Shown here: in pieces, positions 53,726 through 64,000 of the stretch
Position numbering within the stretch: the stretch's first letter is position 1
How the letters are laid out: each line of letters opens with the position of its first letter
The notes under the pieces: model-generated
Told to the model about the DNA's origin: nothing
The model's database searches: none
What the model saw: the letters and a program-made list of their open reading frames with translations, nothing else
Position numbers and translations under genes: made by a program
Assembly: GCA_963970005.1 (NCBI GenBank)
Contig: CAXAMN010028972.1
Coordinates: 1 to 64,000, forward strand
Length of the DNA: 64,000 nucleotides
Source of the DNA: Durusdinium trenchii
Lineage: Eukaryota > Sar > Dinophyceae > Suessiales > Symbiodiniaceae
Direction: 5' to 3'

Positions 53726-56700
53726 CCCAAACAGTTTACTGTTGGTGTTATCTTTTCTAGGAATCTAGACGACGGATGGCCCGGGAGCGAGGAAGGAAAG
53801 GCTATGTAGAAGTAAGAGAAGTGTCTAATAAATACATCTGAAAGTGTTATCATGTTTTAAAGTGGCATTTAACATGTATGCTACAAGATGCTACAAGCAT
53901 ACATGCGGGGTCGGGGATGAAGACACGGTTGAGAATTTCTTCTGGACTTGCTGCCGCCAGAAAATGACGTTTAGGAGTGGTCGATGACTATGTTGTGTAC
54001 TGTAATTTGTGGTTTGGAATTATATAGATTGGGTAGGGGCATGGCGGGTGAAATCATTGCCTCGGGAGAGGGTGCATAAGGCCATAGTTGGAGAGAAGGA
54101 TAGACCGTTCAGAAGCTGGGAACCAGGACACGTCAAAAGATGAAGACGGGGTGGAGGATGGCTTTATAGAGAAGGACTTCTATTGCTGCCATCAGAAAGT
54201 GACGTTTAACACTAACCGATAAATGTTTGGTGACTAATGTTTGAGGAACTTTGGTGTAAAGTTAGACTGAATAAGTATAAAACAAACACAAACTTGAAGC
54301 AAACATATCCTGAAATCGACGGCAGGGCATCAGCCCTTAAATCCGGCGATGCCGCGCTGTTGCGGAACAAGTCTAGCTTGCTACCCCAGGTGCGTTAATT
54401 TTGCATCTGACCTAAAAAACGGTGCTCCCGCCGCCCGCCTGCATTTCGAGCTGTTTTTGGATCTTGAGTGACTCAAACATTTGCAAAACGAGAAGCGCAT
54501 CAAAATCCTTGAGTTGGGTGGGGGAGAGACTCTTTTCCGCCACAAAGCAGGGTGGACAACATCGCTAAACACAGTGGAAAGGGCCCTGTAGCCTACGGTG
54601 TTTTTCCAATTTCAATTCAATACAATGTGTTGCAATGCGGCAAAAAACGCGTAAATACCGGCGTCTTTGAAGGTGCGTGTGCGCAAAACACTGAAAATGT
54701 TCTGATTGTTTGGCAGCATGATCAAACAACCTCGTATATTAATACACGTAAATACCACATTTTTTGAGCACTTGATAGCTTAAACCCATCGGTAGTTGCA
54801 CTGTTTGTTGCTGCAAATGCGCACAAAACTGCACAAAGAGGGTGCTTTTGAAGCACCTTTGAAGCCTAGAAGCTGCGCGCGCGCTGACTAGGGTCCACTC
54901 TCTCCACCTGCTTCTTCCCTCTTTCACCCCAGCTGCCCAGACCCATCAAACCAAATCCCAGCAGCAGCCGCAGGCGAGCACAGGTGGCCCTCACCACCTG
55001 TGAGGCCTTTGTGTACTGCACGAAGCTCATAGCCTTGGCTGACTGGGCTTCGGACGACTAATAGGCTGGCTGCGCATAGCTGGATTCAATCAAGTCTCTA
55101 TGCGCGAGGGAGCAACACTTTCCGCATGGCTTATTTGTGCCATCAGCTTGGAGATCGGAGGTCGGATGCTTGCGACGTGCCAGCGGTTGATGGGGTCTGA
55201 CGATGAACCTCTGATTCCATTTGTGCAACGCAAGAGGCTCCCACACACAATCGATCCGATCGTGACACGATGGCGGTGATCGTGACGGACTGAACTGGTC
55301 ACCCTTTGGAGCCCAGTACTGAGTCCGAAACTGAAGAGGGATCCTCGTGATCCGATTCTGATCGAGTTACTTGCAAACGGGGAGAGATGTTTGTCGTTTT
55401 TGTTTCTTTTTGTAGAGGTTGAGGTGCCCCCAGATTGATCAGGACTGCTGAAGAACAAGTTTGCATGCCAATGACTTCTGGATGTATTTAGGATGTCAAT
55501 GAGGCTGGGGTCAGTAGCCAAAGCAACTGGAGTTGTTCAAAGCATCGATTAACTTTCTTCCTTCAGCATATGGATGAAAGCGGATTGACAATCTTTCAAA
55601 GTTCCCTCACCTCCAATCGGATTGGGACACTAAGCCTAGGCAAAGTCAGCCCATGGAGACACGTAGACACGTCTGAGCTTCGTGCAGGCCACAAATGGTG
55701 CTCAATCTGGTGACTGTCCCCTGGCCAGGCACGTCCGGCGGCTTGGTCCCTTTGCGTCCGAAGCACACGGAGCAAGGCTAAACTGGTCTGGTGTCCACCT
55801 CATCTATCAAGGGCTACCCAAGCAATACAGTAGGAAGTGGCAGTGGCACATCTGTCCAACCCCCGGCCAAATGATGCCATAATTGCACAAAGACTAGTCT
55901 TACTTGGCTTGTAAGTCGGAAGTTCTGACCATTCTCAGGTCGGGCAAAGGCAGGTTTTGTCAGCACTCTCAAGCCGTCGTTGGAGCGGCAGCCCCGACCT
56001 GGAAACACCGCTGAAACACTTTACCTGCTCGGTGAAAATCATATTTTGGGGCTCAAAAAGCAAAGCCCTAGGATTACTTAAAGTCAGTTCTGTTCCTAGA
56101 ATTGACCCATGGATACCCATGCATTAAGTGTTTGAATTTTTTGAACATGCATAACACTATACCCTCTTTCAAAAAGCAAGTTGAGGAAGCAGCCGAAGCG
56201 AGTAGGTGAGCCATGGTGAGCCTTATCACTTATCACGCACCTTTGTGGCATTGACGCAGCTCCTGCCTTCTCCTTCGTTCCTTACCTACTTGCTTCCTTG
56301 CTTCCTTCCATGCCTCTGTCCTGCCGTCCTGTAGACTGATGAGCATCTTCTCAGCTACTGACCTCATCCGCCGAAGTCTGGCCGATCCAGGAAAGGACCA
56401 GGAAGGCCGATGCCTGAGCACTGTCTTTGGATCCTGCTTGGCCGCTGAATACAGATCGGCAAGATCGGGACGCTTGCCAGGTCCTCGGCCTCCCCAATGA
56501 ATGAAGGCGCCAGGTTCTCGGCCGCAGCCGAGAATCTGGCGCCGTCTTGGACGAAGAGATTCGCGGAACGTCCACTGTCACTGCCGCCTCCACAGACTTC
56601 CGGAGACGCGGAATGCATTCGCGGATGATGCCAGCTCTGAAAAACGGGTTGAAGACAAGCGCGGGCTCATCACATCGTCTCATGACATCGACATCCTGAT

Positions 56701-57605
56701 CTCCTTGACGGCATAATGAGCTTTTCATTCCGCTCTCAGGCAAATCGACCGAGCTTCCCATTGCTCTTGAGTGATAACGGTTGGGTCCGATGTCCCCAGC
56801 CGTAAGGAGTCTCAAGACAGGATCCACCTCGGGGTTTATCCAAGAAAGAAGACGTTGGGCCTATACCTGGTCCTTCCTCAATTTTAAATTGAACTCCAAC
56901 TGGGCCCCCACCTCCAAAAAGATCTGCTATACTGCCTGAGTGTCACAAATGTTCACCGCTTTTGCTTGGAACGTGCCACATCACCCTCCATCCTCTTTGC
57001 ACCAACCTCCTCCCAGCCTATACCGACCCCTCACGAAGACCCTATATAACCGCACCATGGAACATCAGGAAGTCCATCAGCCAAGCCCAGCGGTTCCGAA
57101 ACCTGCTCCGGCGTGCTCCGGGGCGGCATGAAACACCGGGGAAATGACCATGTCATGCCGCCATGTCAGTTGCCTCTGGTCAGTCGCCTGTGGTCATGCA
57201 CTCACCCCAAACACCTTCGATTAGGCCCCAGGGATGGCTTGGAGGGGCTGTCGTTCATTTTTGTTCATACCTGCATACCGGCGACCACCAAGAACACCAA
57301 CAAATGCTGCTAAGCCAAAGGTGGCTCGGAGAGCAAGAAAAGGAGAGGCTATAAATCTCAACTCTATAGAGTGATGGCTATATAGACTCATGTGGATCTT
57401 CCCAGCATTGCCAATGTCCTTTTTCTGGGACCAGATGCAACCCTATGACGTGCAGGCTGTATTTGCAGCTTTCCGAGAATCCGAGCATTCGGTTGGAATC
57501 TATCTGTGTCCCCAAGCAGCCAGAATTTCTCCGTGAAGGAATGAACCATTCATTCCAGCAGCATATTTAGAACTCGACATGAACTCACGCACTTTGTTAT
57601 AACAC
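53726..57605. other. stretch without a firm gene
   Basis: Between 56351 and 56827 the minus strand is open in three frames, each partly protein-like (see the separate entry). Elsewhere nothing is recognised. Confidence 0.35.
56351..56827 (-). pseudogene. possible decayed coding segment
   Basis: The minus frame of 158 codons reads DVMRRCDEPALVFNPFFRAG then RECIPRLRKSVEAAVTVDVP, which is protein-like. Downstream the better reading moves to other frames (LFVQDGARFSAAAENLAP, then SFIGEAEDLASVPILP; and DLADLYSAAKQDPKTVL). This pattern suggests an old coding sequence with frameshifts, or an overlapping GC-rich island read by chance. No family is recognised. Confidence 0.3.
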
Positions 57606-57795
57606 GTTTGAACTCATCGGCTTTCCGCTCCAGGTGAGGCGTGAACCTCGGGAACCGCGTCCCGTGCTGCCCGAGCTGCTCCAAGTTCGCCGTGCAGAGG
57701 AGCTGTCCGATCACCCACTCGGCGGAGTCGTCTGCGGCCTGGTCGTCGGTGTCAGGTGGGGTCGCAGGGCTGGGGACCCAGGTGGGGTCCGTTCT
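57606..57795 (-). CDS. candidate exon, product unknown
   Basis: A 190-bp minus-strand island between an acceptor (TTTTCAAAACAG) and a donor (TTCAAAC|GTGTTA). The frame reads DDQAADDSAEWVIGQLLCTA, then NLEQLGQHGTRFPRFTPHLE and RKADEFK. It is one of the best non-transposon coding readings in the window: acidic linker followed by a helical, balanced segment. No family is recognised. Confidence 0.45.
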
Positions 57796-58994
57796 CTGTT
57801 TTGAAAAATGTGGAGGATGAGGAATATGAGGACCAGGAAGGTCCTGGTCATTGAAAACGATGACTTCAAAATCCCCAATCCTTGAACGGCAATGGATCAT
57901 TGGTTGAAGGTTCGGCGAGGTCCAGTGAGTCCATGAGTCCTAAGGTCCAGTCAGAAACCTGGACCACTCCATCCTGCCGGAATGAAAGCTTTTTAATGGG
58001 CTTTTGTGGAGAGCATGTCCCAATGGACTCAAGCACTGCTTCCGGGCAGAAGTTGGTTTGTACATCGCCCTCATAACAAACTGGGTGGAACTTGTCACCT
58101 GAAGTTTGCGAACAGTAAAACACTACATGACAGAAAGTTGCCAAAGTTTGCTGAAGTTTGTCAAATGTCCGGCAGATTGATGCTGTTCCCTCTCTCCCTC
58201 TCTCTCTCCCTCTTTCCCAAGAGCTTTCATGTCTCAACATCTCTGGAAGATGATGGAAGCACCTTGTTGGCACCTGTCGGCCATGAAACAAATCCTAAAC
58301 AAAGACAGGTCAGTGCAAAGCCTTTAGTCAATCAGGCTTCACAGGATTTCCTATAGCTACTATATCATAGTAATATAGGTGATCCCAAGCTCACACATGA
58401 GCCAACCTGATTCGCTCGGAGCAACCCTGCGACCTCGCGGTTGAGGATGTGCTCTGGCATGTAGTGCTGCACCTGCCCCCAGTTTACCCAATCGGGGAGG
58501 TATCCAACGCTTCGTCAAAAAGAGAAACATGTCACATCATGTCACATCTTCATTTCACTCTCAGGGGAATGACCCGCAAATCCAGTTTCTTTCGGTGCTT
58601 TTCCAAATGGATCCCCACATCTCCCCACATCTCGACGCGTTCGGCCGTTTCGAGACGTCATGGGGTCTCATACTCTACGTCCGTTCACATCTAGCCACTT
58701 GGAACCCAAATTTGCACCCACGGAACGGTGACCTTTGGCATGACGAGAAGCGCGGGCAGAACAAAAACAAACTATAATGAATCTGGCATCTTGATTTTTC
58801 TCGTGCAATCTCCACATCTGTGTTGGTCATCATCTCCTTAGAGCCTTTAGGTGCTTCTTCAGGGAACTTACTTTCTAGCTCCTTTGGGTCTGAACAGAAT
58901 AGCATGGAACAACAACAAACTTATTTTTACCGCTCATGACTCATGTGAGGTCGGTCCAAAATTCCCTACATCTGGGAGCGGTCATTTAGGACAG
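57796..58994. other. stretch without a supported gene
   Basis: Nothing recognisable apart from a CT microsatellite at about 58189-58214. Confidence 0.4.
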
Positions 58995-59032
58995 GGCATC
59001 GGGCTTGGGTTTTCCTCATCGGTTTCCAATGT
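58995..59032 (+). repeat. 38-bp direct repeat, left copy
   Basis: Contains GGCATCGG, CTTGGGTTTTCCTCATCGGT and CAATGT. It matches 60287-60324 at 36 of 38 positions. A short GGCATCGGTTAGG tandem at about 59252-59282 is related. Confidence 0.8.
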
Positions 59033-59315
59033 TTGGTGAATTTCACTAACATACCGTATGTTTCCAAGCAAAAGTATAGTATAGTCATGGACATGGTGAA
59101 GCAACGCACAGCAGAGCATACAACTTTTCACAAGTTCAAGGACCTCACATATGCAGCTGCTAGTTCCTCTCTCTTGGGCATGTCATTTGAACCCTAAAAT
59201 CTGCTCTCGAGTGGGCGTGTCCTTGATCGGATGTCTGGAAGTCACTCCGCGGCATCGGTTAGGGCATCGGTTAGGCATCGGTCTATACACGCTGGTGAAA
59301 AACACAAAACTTGCC

Positions 59316-59587
59316 AGTAGTAGTAGTCGTCGTCGTAGTGGTAGTGGTAGTGGTAGTGGTAGTGGTAGTGGTAGTAGTAGTGGTAGTAGTAGTCGTCGTC
59401 GTCGTCCTCGTAGTGGTAGTGGTAGTGGTCGTAGTGGTAGTAGTGGTAGTAGTAGTGGTAGTGGTAGTGGTAGTGGTAGTGGTAGTCGTCGTCATCGTCG
59501 TCGGTAGTGGTAGTGGTAGTAGTGGTAGTAAGTAGTAGGCAGAAGGTAGTAGGTAGTAGGTGGTAGTAGTAGTAATAGGAGTAGGAG

Positions 59588-59634
<47 letters not shown>

Positions 59635-60179
59635 CGTAATAGTAGTAGTAGTAGTAGTAGACTAGTACAGTACTAGTACTAGTCGTACTAGTAATACTAG
59701 TAGTACTAGTAGTACTAGTGATAGTACTAGTGGTAGTAGTAGTAGTAGTCGTCGTCGTGGTGGTGGTGGTTTTAGTAGTAGGTAGCAGAGGTAGCACGTA
59801 GTAGGTAGTAGGTCGTAGGTAGTACGTCGTAGGTAGTAGGTAGTATAGGTAGTAGGTAGTAAGTAGTAAGTAGTAAGTAGTAGGTAGCAAGTAGTAAGTA
59901 GTAGGTAGTAGTAGGTAGTAGTAGGTAGCAGTAGGTAGCAGTAGGTAGCAATAGGTAGCAGTAGGTAGCAGTAGGTAGTAGTAGGTAGTAGTAGGTGTAG
60001 TAGTAGTCGTCGTCGTAGTAGTAGTAGTAATAGTAGTAGTAGTAGTAGGAGTAGTAGTAGTCGTAGTAGCAGTAGTAGTAGTAGTGGTGGTAGTAGTAGT
60101 AGTAGTGGGAGCAGTAGTAGTAGTAGAGTAGTAGTAGTGGTAGTAGTAGTAGTAGGAGCAGTAGTAGCAGTAGTAGTAG

Positions 60180-60243
<64 letters not shown>

Positions 60244-60253
60244 AGTAGTAGTA
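59316..60253 (+). repeat. GTA/GTG trinucleotide microsatellite, about 0.94 kb
   Basis: The plus strand is almost entirely G, T and A, in GTA, GTG, GTC and GGTAGTA units. Segments of pure GTA alternate with GTAGTG, GTCGTC and GGTAGTA variants. The long Val, Ser/Gly, Thr or Tyr/Leu frames on both strands are by-products of the repeat. Confidence 0.95.
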
Positions 60254-60286
60254 TGTACGTACGTATGTACTTATGTATGATACAAA

Positions 60287-60324
60287 GGCATCGGTCTTGG
60301 GTTTTCCTCATCGGTTTTCAATGT
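60287..60324 (+). repeat. 38-bp direct repeat, right copy
   Basis: Right partner of 58995-59032, with two mismatches, in the same orientation. The two copies enclose the microsatellite. Confidence 0.8.
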
Positions 60325-62642
60325 ATGCTCAATGTATGACCTACCGATGTAAAGCTTTTGGTTCCAAGATTTTTGGACGGATCTCATGTGTGTAACCCAA
60401 CCAGCACAGTTTTGCATTGACCATTGAAGGGGGTATATACCGTAATTATATTTCTATCGTCACTCTCCGACACCTCTCCACCATATGTAGAAACCCCGCC
60501 TCAGAGAAGGGGTACAGCAGCAAGCGGCTGGTCGCGCGGGCCAAGAGTAGCACGCCCAACGCCTGGCGACGAACTGAACGCCTTCGGTGTACACGCGTTC
60601 CGCGGAAGTGGGGTCTTGGTGGGTCAAGGTCATGTATGACACGTCACATCCTTCTTACAACGAACCAGGCCGCAGTGGGAGATGCTAAGGTATCTTGGTG
60701 GGTCAAGTATTACGGCTGGTCACTAGATGGTTGGGGCGAACTAGTTGGTGGCTCCCCTCTCCGACATACCTGGATCTTCAAACGGCACAAATAATGATTG
60801 CCGGAGGCATTTTTCAGTGAACAAAGACCGTAATCAAACAAACCTGCCGTTTTAGGGGTTGCAAACATGTGCTCAAAATCCATGGACGGGGAAAGACGCT
60901 GTTCGGACACCTAAAGACCCGGTTTGGAAGCCCAAAAACGTTGTGTCTTTTGGGTTTCTGCCAGTTTCTGCCTGGTCACAAGAAAAAATGCCGTCTTTGG
61001 GAATAGACGCCGTAATGGTATTCATCTTGAAGAGCAATTATTATCAATCATGTGTGCTGTTTCCAAGATCCGGCATATGTATGACAAAGTCGATTTTGAA
61101 GTCTCCCTGCTCTGTAAACCACATGAACCGGCATTACCCAAAAGCATGGTTTGTAGACAACCCTGACATCCCCTGACTATGTCTTCCAATAACCACCCTA
61201 TGGTGCTGGAACAGTTCTCTCTCAATTGTCAGGGTCAGTGCATGGTCTGCTTCATTGTGCCCAAGTCCTCCCAGAAGCATCTTCTATGAGCTATAAGTCC
61301 ATCCACGCCCATTTGATACTAGCTCCACAAAGCACCTGCCTTCCAAAAGGGTTGCACCTGAGCTGAGAGAAGAACGCCCGTCTGCCACGGTGATCTCAAC
61401 GGACGCACCGTCTGCCAATGGCCAAAATGTTTGGGCACCCCAACCATGTTCAACTGGCTACTCCCCCCCAAAAAAAAGAATTGAAGCATGAACAGGGGGG
61501 TAGCCAGTTGAACATGGTTAGTGTAGCCATTTTATATCTGAACCAAAATTGGAGATGAACGACGCAACGAACAGGACCAGCTCGAATCGGGACGCTGGTG
61601 ATTCTCCCCAGCTGCGACGGGAGGTGATGGTTTTCACACCGCGGGTGGTGGCTGTTGACGGAGAAAACCGGCTCCAAGGGCTTCGTCCCGAGTGCCACCC
61701 GGGACCAGTACTGGGGGTGGGGGGTGTCGTCGGAACTGGTTGGCCGGTCTGACTGGTGTGCCGGTGCATGTTCGTTGGAACTCCCGTGCGACATATTGCG
61801 ACGGAAACGGCGGATCGAAATCAAGAAGTATCAAGAATTATCTTGACAGTACTTTTGGAAAAGGCAGCTTTTCCCGTTGGAAGACACCAATTCTGGACGT
61901 GTTGTTTCCGCCCGGGAGTCCGCACCCCAAAGGCGACGAGTTGAAAGCCCGGGTTGAAGAGGACCTGGACCAGGGCCAGGTGCAGCGATGGGATGGGGTG
62001 GAGGCCATCCGTGAACATGAAGCATATTGCTCAAACATGGACACATAGGCAGCCACTGAGGAACTGGGAGATCTCTGGTGCGCATTGAAAAGCATGCAAA
62101 TGATCAAATGTTGTGCTGGGCAAACCGGATGTGGACTTTATATTTCTCAAGTCTCATGTGTCTAGATGTCTTGCTCAATTGAAATGACTGGTTTCCTGGC
62201 ATTGTTGCTTGTTTCAATGTGAGGATTACCTGTTTTCCTCCCAAATGTGCCTCTTTCATGTTGGCCCAGTCAACCGTGTCTGCACTACCAACCACATGCA
62301 ATTGCTCCGTCCTTAACCCTCAGTTTCCACAAAGGTGTCCTAGCCCTGAGGGATCCACCCTGAAAACATACCACTACCCTCCTGTTGATGTATTTGTTAC
62401 AAAAGCCGGCCACCTGTCAATGTCCGTGTCAACATGTCTCGAGCGCTTCGCTCTTGGAGGCTGTCCAGGCTATATATTCACATGCATGATTCATGATGAA
62501 TGTTTCCAAGTGTCCACTGTCCAGTGGCAGCCGAGATTCATTCCACATTTCGGAGACATGACACGGTGTCCACGCATGTCCACGCATCACGCATCACCGG
62601 TTTTCCGAAAACCGTTTTCGCATCGGTTCTGGTTCAGGTGAC
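60325..62642. other. stretch with weak coding islands
   Basis: A GC-rich island at 60510-60640 is open in two plus frames. At 61600-62048 plus-strand frames read GFVPSATRDQYWGWGVSSEL and, in another frame, LDVLFPPGSPHPKGDELKAR then VEEDLDQGQVQRWDGVEA. Both are protein-like, but no reliable splice sites join them and the minus strand is open too. No call is made. Confidence 0.35.
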
Positions 62643-62740
62643 CTGCACGACAGTCGCGCCTCGCAAAGGAAGCCGAGCACATGTGCCCAGCGCGAGACGT
62701 AGGGGCCGTTCATGGGCGGCTCCAACAAGGAGGCCACGGC
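62643..62740 (-). CDS. candidate exon, product unknown
   Basis: A 98-bp minus-strand island bounded by an acceptor (ACCCCGCCAG) and a donor (GTGCAG|GTCACC). It reads AVASLLEPPMNGPYVSRWAH then VLGFLCEARLSC with no stop. Both ends fit splice signals, and the sequence looks like a folded domain fragment. The product is unknown. Confidence 0.42.
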
Positions 62741-64000
62741 CTGGCGGGGTGTGTTTACTGAAGCTGAAAAAAGAGGTCGGTGTGTTTACTATTGTTTACC
62801 CAATCCCTTGGGTGGACAAACCCCTCGGAGCATTGACAGACGCGCTTTTTAGGCGATGTCGGCAGAGTTCTTTTGGGCTATTCTCTACAGTGAACTCGAG
62901 CCCCTGCAGCAGATTTTTGTTCCTTATCCCAGACCGAGGGGGTAAGAAAGGAACAAAGGAGGTGCTCAAATCCATGACCAATGTCCATACTTGATCCTTT
63001 CTGAGAGGCTCAGTGTGGTAGATCTTGCAATGGTGACAATCTTCCAATTCCTTAAAACCTGGCACATGAAAAAGCAAGTATATAGACCTAATTAATCTAT
63101 CCCAATCTGCTGGTATGGCTGTCCGTGGCTATCGGAGATTGGGAACGGGACCTCCAAACATGGACAGCTACCGATCACGGCATCCACGAGCAGCCACGAG
63201 CAGCCACCAGGCACGACCAGCCGCTCTCGAAGAATCCGTTCTTTTCTTGGTCGCAGTGACTGCAAAAGACCAACGAGGTCTTTGTTGCCTCATGCAACAA
63301 TAAGCACATAATAAGCACCAGCACAAGGGAATACAAGGGAAGCAAATCCACAACAGTTACCTACAATAACAACCATCACACCAGACCCACATTCTATCCT
63401 ATTTCCTCTCGATTCCTCCTCCGCTTCGCGATCGCAAAAAAACGGATTGTTGGCCTCAAGCAGTGCACAGGCTACCTGGCCACGTGGAAGTAGCTGGAGG
63501 CTGGAAGTGGGGCAAGGGATTAGCTAATCACTTGAAATGCACTGCCACCCTCTGAGCAGGTGTTGTGGATACTTTAGGTGGCTTTGCAGGGTCCAACTGC
63601 CTTCTCAAAAGGTGGCGGCGTATACTTCGAGAATGTTAATTGACCAACTCTGCCACCAGCTTCCCTTGACTTGGTGTTCTCAAGTGGCGGAGTTTGCAAT
63701 TGTTCTCAAGTAGGGACTACACTGATGACAATCCACCCCACGAGGGAGAAACCACAATTAAGGTTCACATGGCAAAAATGATTCCCCACAACCCAGGGTC
63801 GGCTGCATCAACACACTTTTATGTTAAGCAGCTTGATGAAACCAATGAAGCCGAACGAAAAAAGGAAAACTAAACAAAAACTCAAAGCACCACGACCACA
63901 TCCGAAAAGAAGTACAAACAGGGATTCTAGAAGTCAGGAATTGAAATAGCTTGTTTGTTTTTGCAGCCGAAAAAGGCCCGTCATGCATGCTATATGCACA
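62741..64000. other. non-coding right flank
   Basis: No supported gene or repeat is seen. Open frames are short and overlap on both strands. Confidence 0.4.

Noticed and set aside
59151-60311. Long open frames of Val, Gly/Ser, Thr or Tyr/Leu runs
   Set aside because: They are read directly from the GTA/GTG microsatellite on either strand and have no independent coding signal.

Overview
The window looks like nuclear DNA of a dinoflagellate, probably Symbiodiniaceae-like. This is an inference from several signs. There is a very large LINE that carries a cytosine methyltransferase gene. There are short GC-rich exon-like islands (about 100-190 bp) far apart in non-coding DNA, some with GC as well as GT donor-like sites. 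Short dispersed repeats and microsatellites are abundant. Nothing resembles bacterial operon layout. No rRNA gene, intact tRNA or CRISPR was found.

The dominant feature is one apparently full-length non-LTR retrotransposon at 20573-31530 (10,958 bp, plus strand), bounded by a perfect 19-bp target-site duplication (20554-20572 and 31531-31549). In order it encodes: a C5 DNA cytosine methyltransferase with its key motifs intact (20724-22388); an unrecognised 255-aa frame joined to it by an ATGA stop/start overlap (22385-23152); a stretch that stays protein-like only if the frame changes twice (23153-23523); an ORF1-like protein with a duplicated Ulp1/C48-like half-domain, a lysine-rich stretch and a C-terminal coiled coil (23524-26205); and a large ORF2 with apurinic-type endonuclease, reverse transcriptase, zinc knuckle and RNase H, all with catalytic residues, plus an unknown C-terminal region (26638-31431). 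ORF1-like and ORF2 share one frame and are separated by a single TGA. The insertion site lies inside a copy of a short dispersed motif found at several other places in the window.

Outside the LINE the only convincing long gene is an intronless MYND zinc-finger protein on the minus strand (15219-16202). About a dozen further islands look like exons of spliced genes. The one with a family hint is a minus-strand exon near 34.7 kb resembling an RND/Patched/Dispatched transmembrane segment, with two more hydrophobic exon candidates upstream at 35.7 and 36.1 kb. The other exon candidates have no family assignment, and in places the strand is uncertain.

The rest is repeat-rich: a TTCGCGAA cluster (6.4-7.0 kb), an A/T-rich hairpin with GTC-spaced arms (32.8-33.1 kb), a SINE-like tRNA-derived segment (37.1 kb), a MITE-like inverted repeat with a relative 1.9 kb away (38.5 and 36.6 kb), a 32-bp tandem array (46.0-46.3 kb), an assembly gap between G-tracts (46.9 kb), two blocks of a degenerate 40-bp repeat (51.6 and 52.6 kb), an 82-bp tandem duplication (53.6 kb), and a nearly 1-kb GTA-type microsatellite between two near-identical 38-bp direct repeats (59.0-60.3 kb).
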